Shown piece by piece: positions 41,001-51,455 of a stretch of DNA of 64,000 nt. A program made the translations under genes and the position numbers. Origin of the DNA: Volvox africanus (lineage: Eukaryota; Chlorophyta; Chlorophyceae; Chlamydomonadales; Volvocaceae); NCBI GenBank assembly GCA_030268105.1, contig BSDZ01000013.1:3912001-3976000 (forward strand). The letters are read 5' to 3'. The notes beneath the pieces were generated by a model, which was not told where the DNA came from, did no database searches, and saw only the letters and a list, made by a program, of their open reading frames with translations. Every line of letters starts with the position of its first letter. The stretch's first letter is position 1.

Positions 41001-44000
41001 CATCGTGAGGAGCTCCCATTAACCATCCATGTCAGTCGCTCAGCTTTCGCCTATCCTGCGTTCACGTACTCAGGTGTGGCGACGTGATGATCCTTATAGA
41101 GCCGGGAACGCCCCGCGGCTTTGCTGCTATAGCGGAGGCGCGCGAGCTGGTGCTTGGGCGTGAGGTTTGTGAATGGGCCGAGGCTGTTTGGGATGGTGTG
41201 GTGCTGGGAGGATCCGGGGAGGTACTGAGGAGGCATTAAAGCTCCAATTTGCGATGTTTATTTGGGGTAACTGGCGGTCGGACGTAGAAAACCAGAACAT
41301 TGCGCATAGTAAGCAGCAGTGAGCATTTGGGAAATGTCTTTTGAACTTCGCCCCCAGGGCCGAAAGCGTCTGCAGCTTGAAGCCGCTGCCGCCTCCGGCG
41401 GACAGCGTCAAGATGGCAGAGCGGTTGATCCACGGGTCGTGAACAAGCTCCGGGGCACAGGCGCCCACGTGGTGGCTCCTTGCCCGCACGACGGAGCCTG
41501 CCCCATGCTGGTAAGATCATGTTGATGGTTGCCATACCATTCCCGCCCTTCCATGGGATGGGAGTACGCAGCGGACGAGCTCTCACAACGATTGGCCATA
41601 TCAGCGGCATGAATGATCTAATTCGCACGGGGCATACTTGCCGTGTATACACAAACGTCAATACCTTGTCCTCCCATTTGCGTGCAACTGCGCTTTTTGG
41701 CGGTGGCGTAGGCGACCAAGCGGCATTGGTGCCACTTCAGCCAGCCCCTACTCCTGCCACGCTTTACGCAGCAAGTCATGGTGCTAGCGGGGCATAAGGC
41801 ACAAGGACGCGGGAGAGCGCTGAACGTGCAGGTGAGGTCACATCAGGGCATAGACCACTGCATCCACGTTCATAGGAAACGCAGGTTTTCGTGAGCATCA
41901 GTTGTGAGGTCCCTTGCGTTTGTTTGTTACGGGGCTGCCATACCTCTTCTTCGTCCACGGTATGGGCACCAATTTGTTGTTTTGTTGTCACCTTGCTTGT
42001 CTGGCTTTGGGTTATGAATGTTGTTTTGGGTCCTGCATGTTGTGTGAACCGAATCCTTCCCTGATCCTGTCGTTTAGGACGAGCGCTTCAGCTATGTAAT
42101 ACTGCGGCGGGGACCACGACCCGCCTTCCGCGCTGCTGTTTCACGTGACTTCATCACGGAAGGTGTTCAGGGTGATGGAACTAAGGAACACGGCCTCGCG
42201 GCATCGGTGGTGCCGTCCAGGTTGCCTCCCCGCGTTGTGATGAACCAAATCATCCTCAATCGCGCAGCATCACCAACAACTGCAGCTAGATATCCGTACG
42301 AGTCGTCGATCGTGACCACAGCCGCCACGGCGGCCGCGGAGTCTGATCCTCGCATAGGCCGGCGCGCTGGTCTGGCTGATGAAGCCGGTGAACAGCCAGC
42401 TGCGCGCCGCATGCCACTGTTCGGCTCCCAGCGCCCTTGGGGCGGCGATTCTTCCGACGTTGGAATAATGAAACCCAGCATGGAGACCTCCGTCGACGCA
42501 GAGATGCAACCCGGAGGGATTGCGGCTTCTTTGAAACAGGAGGCAGAAGTCCGTGGCGGCACCCAATCGGGACAAGATGGCGTCGCGCGCTCTGTTGACG
42601 GCAGCGTGAATAATCATAGTCGCAGTGAAGACACGGATCTTGACATGAATTTGAAGGCTATGGACGCGCCACGGGCCGCCGGTTCCGGGGGCTGCGGTCC
42701 AATTAGTTCTACTTTTTCCCATAAGTACCCTGCGTTTGGGCTGGGCCTGGTCGGGCGGCTGAATGTCCTTCAGGTGTGACGATAGGGGATTGGGGGCCCG
42801 GCTGCGGCGAGTGTTGCCTTGGCCTCTCTAGCCCCTTATATTAGCTCCCTTCCTTTCAGGTGAACACGTTCCTGCGAGCTGCAAGTGTGGGCTTTTCGCA
42901 GTAACAACCCAATGAAATGTCACATATTGTGCGTTCTCTATGCCTGCGCACGATGTAGGACGCTGGTTTGGACTGGGCTTCTTTGGGACAAAATGGAGGA
43001 AAGGTGGATGAAGGAAACGAGGAGGTGGAGGGTACCATGGCTTCAATTGGAGTCGGCGACGGGAGCGCACGCAGCCCAGGTCTAGATGCCGCCGTGGCTG
43101 AAATCTCCATGTTGGCCTTGGGAGGGGTACCTAAAGTCGCCACGGAGGACGAATTTCCTGCCAGCCGTACCGGCATGAGTGTTGAGGCGCTAGTGGCGCC
43201 GGCTGCGGTCACTCCTGCTATGCAGGGCGGTATCCCCACTTCTGACGCGGTCTCCTTGGCACCAGAGCTGCAGCTTCGCAGCAACGACCTGGGTGCAACA
43301 GGGCCGGATGGACTGGTTCCCGAGCTGCATGTGTTTGGGGTGCACCAGCAGGCGGCGTTACTGACACGTGATGATGTCAGCGATGAGGAGTACGATACAA
43401 CGGAACGGCAGCTTGTAGAGCGCATTTATGGCCTCCCTGTGGCGCACATATGGCAGGCGAATCGGCTGAACTCTGGCAGGGCGAGGCCGGTGACCCCGAG
43501 TGAGGACGATGAGCTCATAGGCCCCGCAGAGGCGACGAACGAGCAGGAGGCGAAAGGCAAACAGCAGCAGCAGCAACAGCAGCGAGAGGAAACGGAGGAG
43601 GACGAAGCAGAGGACGAGGGAGAGCAGCTGGAGTGCAAGGTGCGCATTCCGTGGGCAGTGGGACACGGCCGTAGCCGCAGCCTTAACAGTTTTCCTCCTG
43701 GTGGACATGGACGAAACTGAAAACAGCCATGCACACAATTGATGCGGCGGGCATGGCGGCAATCAAAGGATGCATTTGGGAACCGGATCTTCAGTTGCCA
43801 CAGTAACTGTAGGTTGGCAGCTGCACGTTTCACACTCATGCACGGTGGTAGATTTGTTTGTGGGCATTCGGAACGGGGATTGGTAATTCAGACGATGCTG
43901 GGCCGTGGTAACTTTATCTCACGGGCGTTCGTCTTTACCTGGCCGCGAAGGCCCACATTCCGATCTGCTTGGTATTTCTCCACTATCGCACGCGCAGGCC

Positions 44001-44772
44001 ACACCTGCCCGCGCAGCGGCCGTGCGGGCTGCCGAGGCATCCTCTTACGGTTGGGGACGCCTGGTGCGGTCGCCACGCCTCCGCGGTGGGCATATCATCC
44101 TGGACATGTGTGTGGGCCCACAGCACCACTATCCGGACAGCCTGAATGGCACCGCCAATGGTGCGCCAGGGGTGAGGACAGCGCCACTAGCCGCTGCTGA
44201 AGTGTCTGCGGCTGAGTATGGAACTTCCGTGATTGCTGATGGAGAGGTTTCGACTTCTGACGCCACCTCAACACCGACGCGTCCTGAGGGGCGGCTGGTG
44301 CAGCAGGTAGGGGTCGACGGAGTACGTATACGTATAGAGCCAACGAACTATAGAGGGTATAATGGACGGGCGTTGGACGGACTCCCTTTCCCTGAAGGAA
44401 CTACGCAAACCTTGAGATGGCTTCACCAAGGCTCTTTGCATTAACCCTTACATGCAGTCAGCTGACTCGATTATGAATCGCAGCTTGTATGCGTGGGTAG
44501 TGAGCAAGACGACATGAGCACAGTCTTGATAGTCGTTCCTATCCATATTGGCTGTACAGGCTACGCACACACACATTTTCTTACGAATGCCTGTCCCTTC
44601 TCGCATTTAGGTGGTGGCCAAGTCGGCGCGTCACAGCTGGATGGGCGCGCCCGCATATCGCCTGGCGCGACGGCTGTCATGGGGCGACTGCTGGCCCGAC
44701 TGGTACATCCGTAGCCACAACACCCGGGAAATGGCACCACGGACCGCACCAGCAGCAACATCGACGGACTAG
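38080..44772 (+). CDS. Rsm22/METTL17-like mitochondrial ribosome assembly factor
   Basis: Rsm22/METTL17 proteins bind the mitoribosomal small subunit, have a methyltransferase fold and carry an iron-sulfur cluster. Exons: about 38080-38207, 38562-38750, 38837-38972, 39155-39201, 39655-39840, 40223-40530, 40804-40890, 41074-41221, 41358-41510, 41712-41831, 42078-42773, 42959-43639, 43998-44306, 44611-44772. Family landmarks in order: VMAYVVVRLAPEYAVCQRVL, LVYGAGVGA (SAM-binding loop), LARLVALEPS, YDLVIAPYQLTVLP, DVMILIEPGTPRGF, the Cys pair in HVVAPCPHDGACPM with WCHFSQ (cluster ligands), FSYVILRRGPRP, WGRLVRSPRLRGGHIILDMC and C-terminal RLSWGDCWPDW. Long Ala/Gly/Gln/Glu insertions (exons 42078-42773 and 42959-43639) make it much larger than usual. 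Exons before 39155 are less certain and the start codon is unresolved. Confidence 0.88.
39962..40112. repeat. Imperfect foldback (MITE-like) in an Rsm22-like intron
   Basis: An imperfect palindrome of about 150 bp. The core arms 40028-40044 and 40052-40068 pair over 17 bp with one mismatch around a 7-nt loop. The outer arms near 39963-39985 and 40082-40111 also match, with a gap. It lies wholly within the intron 39841-40222. Confidence 0.6.
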
Positions 44773-45252
44773 CCGCGGCTAGGCTGTAGTAAATGAAATC
44801 ATCAGTGGTGCGGGTCCTGGCAAAATGACGCATAGCAAACATCTCAAGCGCGAGCGACAGTCGGCGGGGCAAGGGTTCAGCCATGGGAGGAGGACTTTAA
44901 TCGAGCAGCAGGGTTGCTTTGCTGGGAGAATGAAGACGTTGCGGGGCCATGGCAGCACTTCGGCAACGATAGTGGGGGGGGGGTTGCGTATGGTGCCGCC
45001 TTTAAACTTACTAGCTAGGAATGCGGGGATGAGTAAGATGGTTGCGCTAAGGTGTCCTGGGATTGGCGGAAGCGATCCGATAGAGTTGGCATTGGGATGG
45101 TTACTATCGTGGCGGGTAGCAAGGCGATAACGTGTTGCGCGTATCATGCCATGTTGGGAGGGACAGGGTTATGACCCAAAGTCGAGGACTAACTGCCACC
45201 ATGATGAGTCGCTTTCATACATAGTTCAGGTGCGTGGGCCGTTGGTGCTTTG

Positions 45253-45474
45253 ATCATTTATGGATCCATTTGGATCTGAGACCGGTACTTGCCTGCTGAC
45301 TTGCCTGCTGACGAACTATCACGTAGAGGTGCCATAATGCTGTGTATGAGTGCGGTTTGCAGTATGCGTAGTGAACCGCAGTGAGGGCACACGTGAAATT
45401 GTTGAGATTTTGTAATAAACCACCTTCAAGGTCTCCTGGTCAGCCATGTTGTCAATTCATCCGACAACTCGGCA
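45253..45474 (+). repeat. 222-bp dispersed repeat, copy B
   Basis: Inverted match of 10968-11189, identical by eye and of the same length. It lies downstream of the Rsm22-like stop (44772), again with TGTAA in the sense orientation of the upstream gene. Confidence 0.85.
45411..45415 (+). terminator. Candidate TGTAA poly(A) signal for the Rsm22-like gene
   Basis: TGTAA within the repeat copy, about 640 nt after the stop codon. Nothing else gene-like was seen in 44773-45252. Confidence 0.4.
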
Positions 45475-45698
45475 ACTCACTCACTCCACCACTTCAGGAC
45501 ACACTTCTGGATACTGCGATCCTTCTTTCCATGATATTCTGCCCTGCAATCCAACCGATATAAATAACTTGGCTCGACCCGGCCACAACACAAATATCTT
45601 CTGGTTCACCACACAAAATACGCCTGATTACTTGGCTCCAGAATCGCCGGGCGTCCTGACCACCGCCCTCCACCTCCGGGCCTTATCGCCCGGGCGTC

Positions 45699-45772
45699 CA
45701 AGCATCTATACGGTTATACGTTATATGGGCCTGGAGGGGGGCTCATATAACGTATAACCATATAGATGCTTG
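45699..45772. repeat. 29-bp near-perfect hairpin
   Basis: Arms 45699-45727 and 45744-45772 pair over 29 bp with one mismatch, around a 16-nt G-rich loop. AT-rich arms suggest a transposon end or cruciform; a small-RNA precursor is possible. No gene overlaps it. Confidence 0.8.
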
Positions 45773-45936
45773 ATGCTGGAGGCCGCGATAATTATTATGC
45801 GCGATAACCTCATTGGTCGTGACAGCTGTCACACCAAATTACCGTCCACCAAACACACTATACACAGAATACTCACTTACCCCCCCAGCTCCGGGAGCGG
45901 TGCAAGCTCCCGTGAGGTGCTGATAGGAAGATCCAA

Positions 45937-46767
45937 CTAGATAAGGCCGTACAAAACATTCATGTCGTATAACAATGCATGCTTCCACAGCACGTTGCTG
46001 TTCCTGGCGTAATCTGCTTCCGCCAAGTAGCTGTATGATATGCAAGCAAGAGCTAAGACCCCTGCAAACTGCCGAATCGAAGGAAAATGAAAAATGAGAT
46101 CCAGAACCTCACAACCCACATTAACCGCAACGACCTTCGTTCCCAAACCGTCCTTTCGCGCCTGCTCCAACGCCTTGGGCTCCAGGGCCTTCAGATCCAG
46201 CCTTCCAGAAAGGTACTTGAATGTGCATGCTACAGACCTGAGCTGCTGCAACGCGTCTTCAGCACACTTGAATGGTAAAAATATAATACCAGCATTCTCC
46301 AGCGCTAGCACATTGAGAAGCATGTTAACCTCCCGTACAGTCACCTGGTACGGACGGATCCGCCTAAGTGAAAGTGCGGTACTCAACACTGGTAGTTTGT
46401 AGGCATTATGTTCGCCAGGCATGCCCCCACTGACTGCAATCTCCAACTGTTGCGGATCGTCCAGCCGCCAGATAGAAGGCATCTGCATTTGGCTGACGTT
46501 CGCCTTGAGTGCTTTTGACGCATGCTGCTTAGGAGCGACGAGAGTCCTCAGCTCTGTCACCCCTAGCCATTACATTGAGCCGTCATCATAAGCAACCTGG
46601 AAAGAATGTGAACGACCCTGCTTACCCATGTACGACGCCACCCCGAGATGGGCTGTACTGTGGTGTCTGCGTCCATGTGACTCTTTCATAATGACTACGC
46701 CTTGCAACTCCTGTAAATGCTTGGGCGGCTGAAGATGCTTGCTAGGCAAGAGGCCAGGACTTGCCGC
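45937..46767 (-). CDS. Unknown coding-like region, possibly a gene fragment
   Basis: Not recognised. A minus-strand frame is open from 46551 to a TAG at 45937 (205 codons), with no ATG near its upstream end. An upstream open segment, 46767-46597, has an acceptor-like AATTTGCAG| before it and could join through a 45-nt intron, which is unusually short. The sequence is globular looking, with a Leu-rich middle (VREVNMLLNVLALENAGI), a Lys/Leu-rich helix and a hydrophobic stretch near the C-terminus (QFAGVLALACISYSYL). No start codon is resolved. It could be a real small gene missing its 5' exon, or a remnant of a mobile element in this repeat-rich zone. Confidence 0.35.
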
Positions 46768-46934
46768 CTGCAAATTACCCACGCTGACTCCGTTAGCCGT
46801 ACAACGGGGGCAAACCCATTCAGGTATTTATCTCAATGGGGGTCGTAGGCAATAAGTGTGCCTATGTATTCCTTACTAGCAAAACGGTCTCAACCAGCCG
46901 ACTGTTGCTGTCGTCTTCAACTACAGATGGCCAA

Positions 46935-47125
46935 GATTTGGTCGGCACCCTCGTCGCCATTCTCGTCTCAACTCAATGGGATGGACAGATTGCGTGCAGT
47001 GTAAGCACCCCCTTGCCAAAACAAAGAGCAACCCATTGCTACACCAATATTGCATCACGTCGTGTTGTGATGTTGTATCGCGCTGCCGGTGGTTTGCTGG
47101 GTGCGGTCCGTGGTCGGAACCATGG
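46935..47125 (-). repeat. Diverged dispersed repeat, copy 1
   Basis: Reading on the minus strand, this resembles 57235-57400 on the plus strand: shared words CACGGACCGCACCCAGCAA, ATATTGGTGTA and TTGGCAAGG in the same order, with clear divergence between. Probably two old copies of an unidentified element. Confidence 0.6.
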
Positions 47126-47784
47126 GACATCCACCGCGCATAAGTCGACCAGTTGCAACAAACACTTCGTAGATGTGGGTTTTGAATTCTGGATGTGGAT
47201 TTATGAGTTGTGGTTGGAATAGGAAAGTTGCATCGGCCAGTACCGGGTATATGGTTAACTTGGAGCCAGCCTCCTGCTGCCTGTTTGCTTTTGAATGAAC
47301 CAGGCATGGCCGGACCTAAAGAAATGTTTTAGTAATATGTTGCGCAGGTTATCCCTTACGATACCCATTTACTACTGTCTGTTGGGGAATGGGGACTACG
47401 GTGGGCCATTGCTTTGCATGCCGCGTCCCGTGGTAGCAGGCACACGCGATTAATAATAATATAGATAGCCTCTACTATTGCCTGAGTGAGCATCACCAAT
47501 CCCACTATTCACTGCTTCTCTGTCGATTTACACTCAGCCCTGAAGCTGTTGCACCGATCACCAGCAATTCACCTGCACATCTAAGGCTTGAAGAGGCACA
47601 GGGATCGAAGGTCTGATGCTTTCAGGGGCCGAGCGCCGTGGCCTCACGCTTGGCCGAGTGAAGCCGATGAGCAGGGGAGAGGGGCAGCTGATGAATTCAG
47701 GGCAAGTGCTTCAGGCGATGCGCAGATGATATCATAAAAGTACGTGGCAGCTTGGTCAGATCCAGGAGCAACTCTCCCTACACG

Positions 47785-48900
47785 AGCACCCCCCTATCCG
47801 ATAGGGGTTGCTGGGCTAGCAGGAAAGGCCATATCCGGATACGTACTTGCTATCTAGCATTAAGCTAACAAGGGTCCTGCTAGGTGGCATGGCCAGGTTA
47901 TCTGCTAACCTATCCGATAACCCCTAGATATGTATCTGCTAGGCCATCTGCTAGGTATCCAAAAGCCTTCTGCTAGATAGATGCTAATCCCGCAATTATC
48001 TGATACTCCAATATTTGAGCCCCTACTGCAATTGGGAATCGTTTCTCCTCATCTCCATCCTTTGATTTTATTATTGTAATCAACATGCTTAACAAGCACG
48101 CGGTTTGATAATGTAGCATACATGGTCATTACAGACACGCCCTCTGATAAATTTGAAGATAGAATGCCTTTTCCTGGGCAGTATTCAAACATCAAAATGT
48201 GTATCTCTTGTGATGATCATATTACTTGGAATGTTGCGGACGTGGGGAACCTACCCTTTGTTAGGCTTAGGCCTACACGAATGACCCTGGTGTCTACTGC
48301 AGTATCCTGGGGTATTTACGGGTAGCGTCCAGGATGGTCCGCGTATGGTCATCTTCGATTGGGCCTTTGGTAAGGCGGACACAACAGAGATACAACATAT
48401 ATCATCACACTTGCTTGGGAGAATCCCACCAATAATCACAGATTCTTTGGAGATTTTCATAATGATTGCTAATGTAAATAACATACACAATATACATAAT
48501 AACCACAACAATATATATTTAATTAAAATTGAACATCGTTGTATTGGTCCATGTTCGCTTGTACGTAGCTAGCACAACGCCATAGAGTTGATGTTTGAAC
48601 TAAGTGCAGGATCACAAACGCATATCATCACGCACATAGAGTAGAATCGCCTGACATATATTGCTAAAAAAGCCGTACATGATAGGCCGATTAGATAATG
48701 GAGTTGTTGTCCGATACTATCTGATGGCCTAACAGACCTATCCGGCTAGGCTAGCAGCAAACTTGGGTCCAGCAGGATAATAGCCGGCGCTTAGCAGGCC
48801 CCTATCCTGACCTAGCAGGAAGTTGGGGCCTAGCAGGTCAAGCTGATAGGGCCTCTACAGCCTATCAGCGTCGGCTGCTAGGCTATCTGCGGAGGGTTCT
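47785..48900. mobile_element. Candidate DNA transposon with clustered subterminal motifs
   Basis: Two clusters, about 47785-47990 and 48690-48900, hold many copies of CTGCTAGG-like and GATAGG-like motifs, mostly in opposite orientation in the two clusters. They flank about 0.7 kb of AT-rich DNA without a convincing gene. Repeated subterminal motifs in inverted orientation are typical of transposase binding regions (for example in hAT elements). Exact termini and target duplications could not be fixed, so the limits are approximate. Confidence 0.4.
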
Positions 48901-50848
48901 TGCGTATTGTATCTCTGTTATGCCTGCCTAAGCAAAGGCCCGATCAGAAGATGACCATGCATGGTCCACACTGGATACTACACGTAGACACCCCAAGATA
49001 CTACATTGCGTAGGGTCTGTTCGTCCTTACACCGGCGGTACGAGGCAGGTTTTCCTTACAGATTTGCGGCGAACCAAAACAAGATATCCAACCCAGAAAC
49101 GTGTAGCGAGCTAAAATTCACGGATCCTGCATAAATGGCGTTTTTAATATTACGCCATTGTATGCTTCCCGACAGTTTTTGTTAACAAGTTCAGAGGTAA
49201 TCACAACCCAACAAGCAACTGCCACAACATACAACTATTGGGTTGACATTATTATGGGACATTATTGGCCGGGACGGTGAAACGACATGAATTCCTACAT
49301 GCATAATCTACATGCATAATTTAGGACAAACCCTAAGACAAAAATAAGGAAGCTATTGAGAGGGCACTTGAGGTGTGCCCAACTGAATTTCTTGAGCAAT
49401 TGACAGAGGTGGCAGTCGCCTAACAAGTGACCGGGGTCAATACAACATGCATTTGATTTATTAAATCAAATCGAGTCTCTATACAGGGCGAAATCCCACA
49501 GCTCCTGAAGTACGAGTACAATTATTTCGGGGCGCAGTATGGACATACACGAGCTATTACAACCTGCACCATACCCATCATTCCACGACTTCGTAGCTCT
49601 GTTTGAGTACCAAGCTTTCAAGTTATTCATAGAGACAGACAAGCATAAGGTGGGCAGGCAGGCAGTGCTGGCGCTGAAGCCCTTAAGAAGGAGGAAGGGT
49701 TCTGGAGCTGCTCAGATCACTCGCGGCTGTGTAGGGGAATCGATCAGTAAACAGTAGCTTAGCTACGGTACGCGCATCCAGAATCCTCCTGAAAGAGGCA
49801 TGGGATAAGGCTATCGTAACCATACGCGTGCAGATGGAGGAGTACCAGGCCCTGCGCTAGTTTCAAAAAGTACACAAAATGTGCGTGTCATCAGCGGCTC
49901 CTGCCGACTGATGCATTACACCAACTGGCAACCTCTTTGCCAGTGCCAGAGTTTAGAGGAGTTTGCTATGTACAAGCATGCGCTTATCAAGCTACTCCGC
50001 TTACTGGAATAATTTATGAGTTCTTGAATAACTTGTGAGTTGTGTTCATCAGGACTGGCCCAGGGGTGCAAGGTAGGCCGTGTTGATGGAGACTTGCGGG
50101 ACACACCCAGCACCTTCCCCGGTAAGATGGGGGTACAAACCTTTTGGGGCGAAGCAGGAGCTCAGCTGGGGTGCCTCCCGTACAACCTGCCTGCTGGGTG
50201 CGCCAGGGCCCCGCTGGAGTGTTCACCGAAGCACACTCCAGCGGGGCTCTGACCACGCTTGTTCATGAACATGGCAGCTGGTGCGTTCCATGACCTTCCC
50301 CTACCGAAGCAGGTAGCTTTGCTGCGACGGTCAGGGTGGCACTAGTGCCACCGCCTTCCGCATTCAGGCCTCTTCGAGCACCCGGCATTGTCAGGTGAAG
50401 CACCCCCATGAAAACTTTGTGATACACGGTTAAGGCAGTTTAGTTACTCTGGGATTGAGATGGGAAAAATAGAAGCGTCGGGTTCTTCAGGCTGGTTTGA
50501 TATCAGGCTGGGTATGTGATGGCGATGAAGATTAAGGTGGCTGTGCAGGTAGTGAAGTGAATTAGAGAAGACTTGGCCTCTAGCCTGCCCATGCTGTGTG
50601 AGTTGGAACCCATCACAGTGCGGTGTGTTTCGGAAATAGATAGGTTGAACATGGGTACGGGTAGGCCAAGCGCCAACAACCACATATGTAACCAGACTCA
50701 CTTAAAGATTGAAAGACCTGAAAGAATTGGAATCTGGGCTCAAATCTCGGTACTTAGCAGTTCATAAACAAGTTCACGATGTCGCAGTTCCCAAAATTTC
50801 TCGTAGGAACCGGATATCTAACTTTTTTGCGGCATTGTGTCCCAAATC
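48901..50848. other. Intergenic DNA, no supported gene
   Basis: Short frames only; the longest plus-strand one (49539-49757) has no family resemblance. A 15-bp perfect hairpin (50208-50222 with 50233-50247, 10-nt loop) is present. Confidence 0.5.
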
Positions 50849-51270
50849 TGTTGGAAAAACGTGTCGATGCAGCCGAAGCCTACGTATAAACCTGCAAGCT
50901 CAAAGCAGATTAGTAGTCCGGCTGCTGCGTGTCCATCTGGTGAGCTGTACCGTGCCTCAAGCCTATTAAGAGACAAGAGCAAAAGTCTCAAGCAAGCAAC
51001 GGATTGTTACAAAACAGCTAATGAGGTATGAGAACCTCGCCAAATATATAGTTTCAAGTGTCGTACCATCGATCTAGATCTTCACACGCACTGATTAGGC
51101 AAGTGATTGCTGGCTTAGTGTCAGAATACCAAACGCCAGTCTTACGTCATGACAGAAACTTCATGTCTTCATGACAGAAACAGCCTAAATAAGCAAGACC
51201 TAGATTCCATCGAGAATACCAATCGTTTAGACAGCAATCTCAACTAAGGAAGTCAGGCCGAAACTTAACA
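50849..51270 (-). repeat. 3' LTR
   Basis: 422 bp, identical by eye to 56443-56864. Ends TGTT...AACA in either orientation. On the minus strand it follows RNase H. Confidence 0.95.
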
Positions 51271-51277
51271 CTCCCAC
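51271..51277 (-). other. Candidate polypurine tract
   Basis: GTGGGAG on the minus strand directly beside the 3' LTR, where plus-strand DNA priming normally starts. It is short, so the call is positional. Confidence 0.4.
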
Positions 51278-51455
51278 GCGGACAGACTTCCTAACGACCT
51301 CCTAACGATCAACACATATAGTCAACAAAGGACTGCAAAGACTCAAAAAACGAGTACATATATGCAACCAGTTAGACACGTAACGCAGCAGTGGTGGTGT
51401 GTGTGTTCATGCTCCCACGCAATCAGCAAACCATAAGCGCAGTAATCACAGGCAG

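Noticed and set aside
42862..42896. Possible extra Rsm22-like exon (VNTFLRAAS...)
   Set aside because: A good acceptor precedes it, but no donor gives a phase compatible with the next exon; direct joining of 42773 to 42959 keeps the frame.
45937..46560. GTG-started 207-codon ORF as a bacterial-style gene
   Set aside because: The window is clearly nuclear eukaryotic; GTG is not a credible start here, so it is listed only as a coding-like region.
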